Assembly: GCA_009829735.1 (NCBI GenBank)
Contig: CM020619.1
Span: 27,864,063 to 27,928,062 of the forward strand
Source of the DNA: Pyropia yezoensis
Taxonomy: Eukaryota > Rhodophyta > Bangiophyceae > Bangiales > Bangiaceae
DNA: 64,000 nt
Reading direction: 5' to 3'
The notes under the pieces were generated by a model. It saw only the letters and a program-made list of their open reading frames with translations, had not been told where the DNA came from and made no database searches. Position numbers and translations under genes: made by a program. Position 1 is the first letter of the stretch. Every line of letters starts with the position of its first letter. This document shows, piece after piece, positions 61,912 through 64,000 of the stretch.

Positions 61912-64000
61912 ATGAACGATGATGACGACGGCAGCGACCAAGACATTGGCGTCGACGGGCTGGACGGCGACGCCACCTCGGACGAGGAGTGGGACCCGGT
62001 ACAAGAGCAGGCGTACGTTCAAGACGCACGCAACGTGGTGACGCTCAAGCGGGCGGTGCTCGCCGCCAACCTGAGCCGCCTGCAGCGCGTGTCTGCACCC
62101 CACGGGGGCGACGCGGCCTCGTCGGCCGGCTGGTCTGCCGCCGTCGCGCAGGTGCAGCAGGCGGCCAAGGATGAGGAGGCGACGGGCCCCCTCGACGGCG
62201 CCGCCGGCGAGGACCTCGTCGCGGCCATCACAGGCGCGGCACAGGCGGTCAGCGTGTACTGTGGTGGTCGGGCGGCGGCAAGCGAGGCCGAGGTGGAGCT
62301 CGCCGCACGCGCCAAGACGGCCGCTGGTCTGATTGGCGTGGCCGCCGCGGGCTTGCCCCGGCGCGAGGCTGCCACGGACGCACCGCCCGCCCGCAAGGGG
62401 CGGACGCAAAAGTGTGGCGGATGTGGCGAGCCGGGGCACAAGGTCAGCTCTTGCAAGGCCCCGGCTGGTGCAGGGCCGGCGGCAGCAGCTGCCGCCGGCC
62501 CCGCCGCCGCCGCCGTCTCGGCGGCGGCGGCGGCGGCCGCGTCCAAGTGTCGCGACTGCCTGGGAGGGGGCCACAGCAGCGGGGACGCCGCCTGCCCGGT
62601 GCAGCGGCACTGTGGGGGTGTGTCAGCGGCCTACGACCGCGGCGTCAACCCCGAATGCAAGGACCCGCTTCAGAGCACGGGACGGCAGACGCGGGCGTGT
62701 ACCGTGCCGGTGGGCGTCCTCGCGAGGGCGGTGTTTGGGGACGACACAGACGACGCCGACATGCGCGCGGCGGTAGAGACGGCGCTGCAAGCAGAGCTGG
62801 AGGACCTCTCTGGGGCGGCTACCAAGCTCCGCTTCCTCATGCTCCGCGTCCTCGACGTGGCATTGTGGCGCCTGGTGTCGACCGTCGCGGATGCAGCCGC
62901 CGACGACGCCGACTGGGCGGGGGCCGTGCCCGCAAACTGGGCGCCCGTCTGGCTGTGGTTGGCCTACGCCTGCGGCTGCGAGGGTGTGTCTGGCAGTCCC
63001 CTGCAGGCGGGCACCGTGTGTGCGGGGTGTGGCAAGGGGCGGGTCAACACGCGGATGGCGCGCGCCCGCTCTGTGGTGACGACGAGCCACCCACTGCTGG
63101 CACAGGCGCTGTCCTACGCCCTGACGCAGGTGATGGCCGTCACGGCAGCTGCGTGCGACCGGTATCTTCCGGCCAGCAACAACACGGCACGATGGGAGCC
63201 CGTCGCCACCATCGTGGCCACCCACGCCGGGCGGTGTGTGGACGCGGCGTGTCGCAAGCTGGGCGCCAAGGCGGCCAAGGACGCGCTGGCCACCTCCCCC
63301 GCTGCCACGGCTGCTCCAGCGGGCGGCTCTGCCTGGGACACGGAGCGGCGGCTGACGCGGTGGGCGGCCGCGCGCTTCAGCGCGGGTACCGCGGACAAGG
63401 CAACGCCGGGCCGGCGGGGCCTCGACGGCGTCCCCCAGCACCTGGTCCAGGCGCTGGCGCAACGGGTGGCCGTCATGCGGGCGGCCATGCCACCCTCTGT
63501 GGCGGGCCTCTTTCCAGCAACGCCTGTGAAGAAGCGCCGCTGGTGGGCGTACGTGCCGTTTCTCCACCACGTCCTGAATGTGGGTGTGGGGAGCCCGTAC
63601 ACCCTCATCCCTGGCGCCCGAGCGGTGCTCCACGGTCACGGCACGCTGGTGCCGGACAAGATGCTCGCCCTGTTGCGGGCAGTTTCGGCCGCCACTGGCG
63701 TGGGGGTGCGTGGCCACCCCAGTCTTCGGGCATGGCCAGAGCTGCGGACGGGCGGTGCAGCGGTGCTGGCCGCCATGGCTGGTGTCGGTGGCCGCGCCAA
63801 CCGGGCCGCCTCCCAGCTGTCTACCGACGGCGTGGCGGTAACGTTTTTTCTGTCTCGACCCGACACGGCCGCAGAGGCCGAGGCGCGGGCGGTGGCCTGG
63901 GCCAAGAAGCTGGACGGCGGTGGACGTGCGCGGGACCGCGGCGGCAAAGGCTTTGCGTCCCGGGCGGGGGTACTGACGCAGCTCGAGCGGGCTGGCCTGC
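61912..64000 (+). CDS. Double zinc-knuckle protein with possible Fanzor/TnpB-like region, cut by window end
   Basis: Open from ATG at 61912 (MNDDDDGSDQD) to the edge, at least 696 codons. Acidic N-terminus, then an Ala-rich helical region. Knuckle 1 is KCGGCGEPGHKVSSC (CX2CX4HX4C, ~165-178); knuckle 2 is KCRDCLGGGHSSGDAAC (CX2CX4HX5C, ~208-222). A further CXC and CAGCGKG pair lies near 350-370. Near the end SPYTLIPGARAVLHGHGTLV is followed by LLRAVSAATG and AASQLSTDGVAVTFFLSRP. From memory, this order (a TLxP stretch, then an (S/T)TDGVxVxF strand) resembles Fanzor proteins just before their RuvC core, which would lie past 64000. Alternative: an unrelated mobile-element protein. Confidence 0.5.
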   Translation, partial: MNDDDDGSDQDIGVDGLDGDATSDEEWDPVQEQAYVQDARNVVTLKRAVLAANLSRLQRVSAPHGGDAASSAGWSAAVAQVQQAAKDEEATGPLDGAAGEDLVAAITGAAQAVSVYCGGRAAASEAEVELAARAKTAAGLIGVAAAGLPRREAATDAPPARKGRTQKCGGCGEPGHKVSSCKAPAGAGPAAAAAAGPAAAAVSAAAAAAASKCRDCLGGGHSSGDAACPVQRHCGGVSAAYDRGVNPECKDPLQSTGRQTRACTVPVGVLARAVFGDDTDDADMRAAVETALQAELEDLSGAATKLRFLMLRVLDVALWRLVSTVADAAADDADWAGAVPANWAPVWLWLAYACGCEGVSGSPLQAGTVCAGCGKGRVNTRMARARSVVTTSHPLLAQALSYALTQVMAVTAAACDRYLPASNNTARWEPVATIVATHAGRCVDAACRKLGAKAAKDALATSPAATAAPAGGSAWDTERRLTRWAAARFSAGTADKATPGRRGLDGVPQHLVQALAQRVAVMRAAMPPSVAGLFPATPVKKRRWWAYVPFLHHVLNVGVGSPYTLIPGARAVLHGHGTLVPDKMLALLRAVSAATGVGVRGHPSLRAWPELRTGGAAVLAAMAGVGGRANRAASQLSTDGVAVTFFLSRPDTAAEAEARAVAWAKKLDGGGRARDRGGKGFASRAGVLTQLERAGL

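Noticed and set aside
61528..63717. Minus-strand ORFs of about 360 codons at the right edge
   Set aside because: Opposite to a plus frame open for nearly 700 codons with two intact zinc knuckles.

Overview
The window is nuclear DNA of a GC-rich eukaryote. It holds chromodomain LTR retrotransposons, F-box/LRR proteins, a RING-H2 protein, ribosomal protein eL36, a plant-type RS splicing factor and a large SF1 helicase. Codon use is strongly GC-biased, proteins carry long Gly/Ala/Pro/Arg runs, and non-coding DNA is full of poly-C/poly-G tracts (one of 39 C). Genes have few or no obvious introns. A bangiophyte red alga of the Porphyra/Pyropia kind fits best; this is inference from composition and gene style, not a database match. 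A 500-N assembly gap lies at 51778-52277.

Layout. 1-12362: two Ty3/gypsy chromodomain retroelements in the same orientation. The first enters from the left edge (gag zinc knuckle, protease, RT-RNaseH-integrase-chromodomain). The second has lost everything upstream of RNase H but keeps its 3' LTR. Each carries, downstream of pol and on the opposite strand, a long ORF (about 650-700 codons); the two antisense ORFs look homologous to each other. 12367-16995: an extremely GC-rich stretch with a broken or frame-scrambled leucine-rich-repeat gene on the minus strand. 16992-18590: a Tc1/mariner-IS630 type DDE transposase and a pair of tandem repeats. 19619-25159: two F-box/LRR-like genes pointing at each other, the minus one interrupted. 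25796-35644: histidine phosphatase, MOSC-domain protein, membrane RING-H2 protein and a secreted Gly/Ala-rich protein, separated by G/C-homopolymer DNA. 37811-41054: housekeeping genes eL36 and an RS-type SR protein. 42265-51746: low-complexity proteins, a tail-to-tail pair of paralogous genes of unknown family, and minisatellites. 52500-59231: a UPF1/SEN1-type helicase gene whose N-terminal part is spread over several frames. 59519-59815: an array of five perfect 18-bp palindromes. 61912-64000: an open reading frame running off the window with two zinc knuckles and a C-terminal region resembling the part of Fanzor/TnpB-like proteins just before the RuvC nuclease core.

The genes do not form one pathway. 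Mobile-element parts dominate the left 18 kb and possibly the right edge; the middle is ordinary gene space. The items most worth following are the antisense ORFs shared by two retroelements, the palindrome array, the inverted paralogue pair that may derive from the helicase N-terminus, and the possible Fanzor-like protein cut by the window end.
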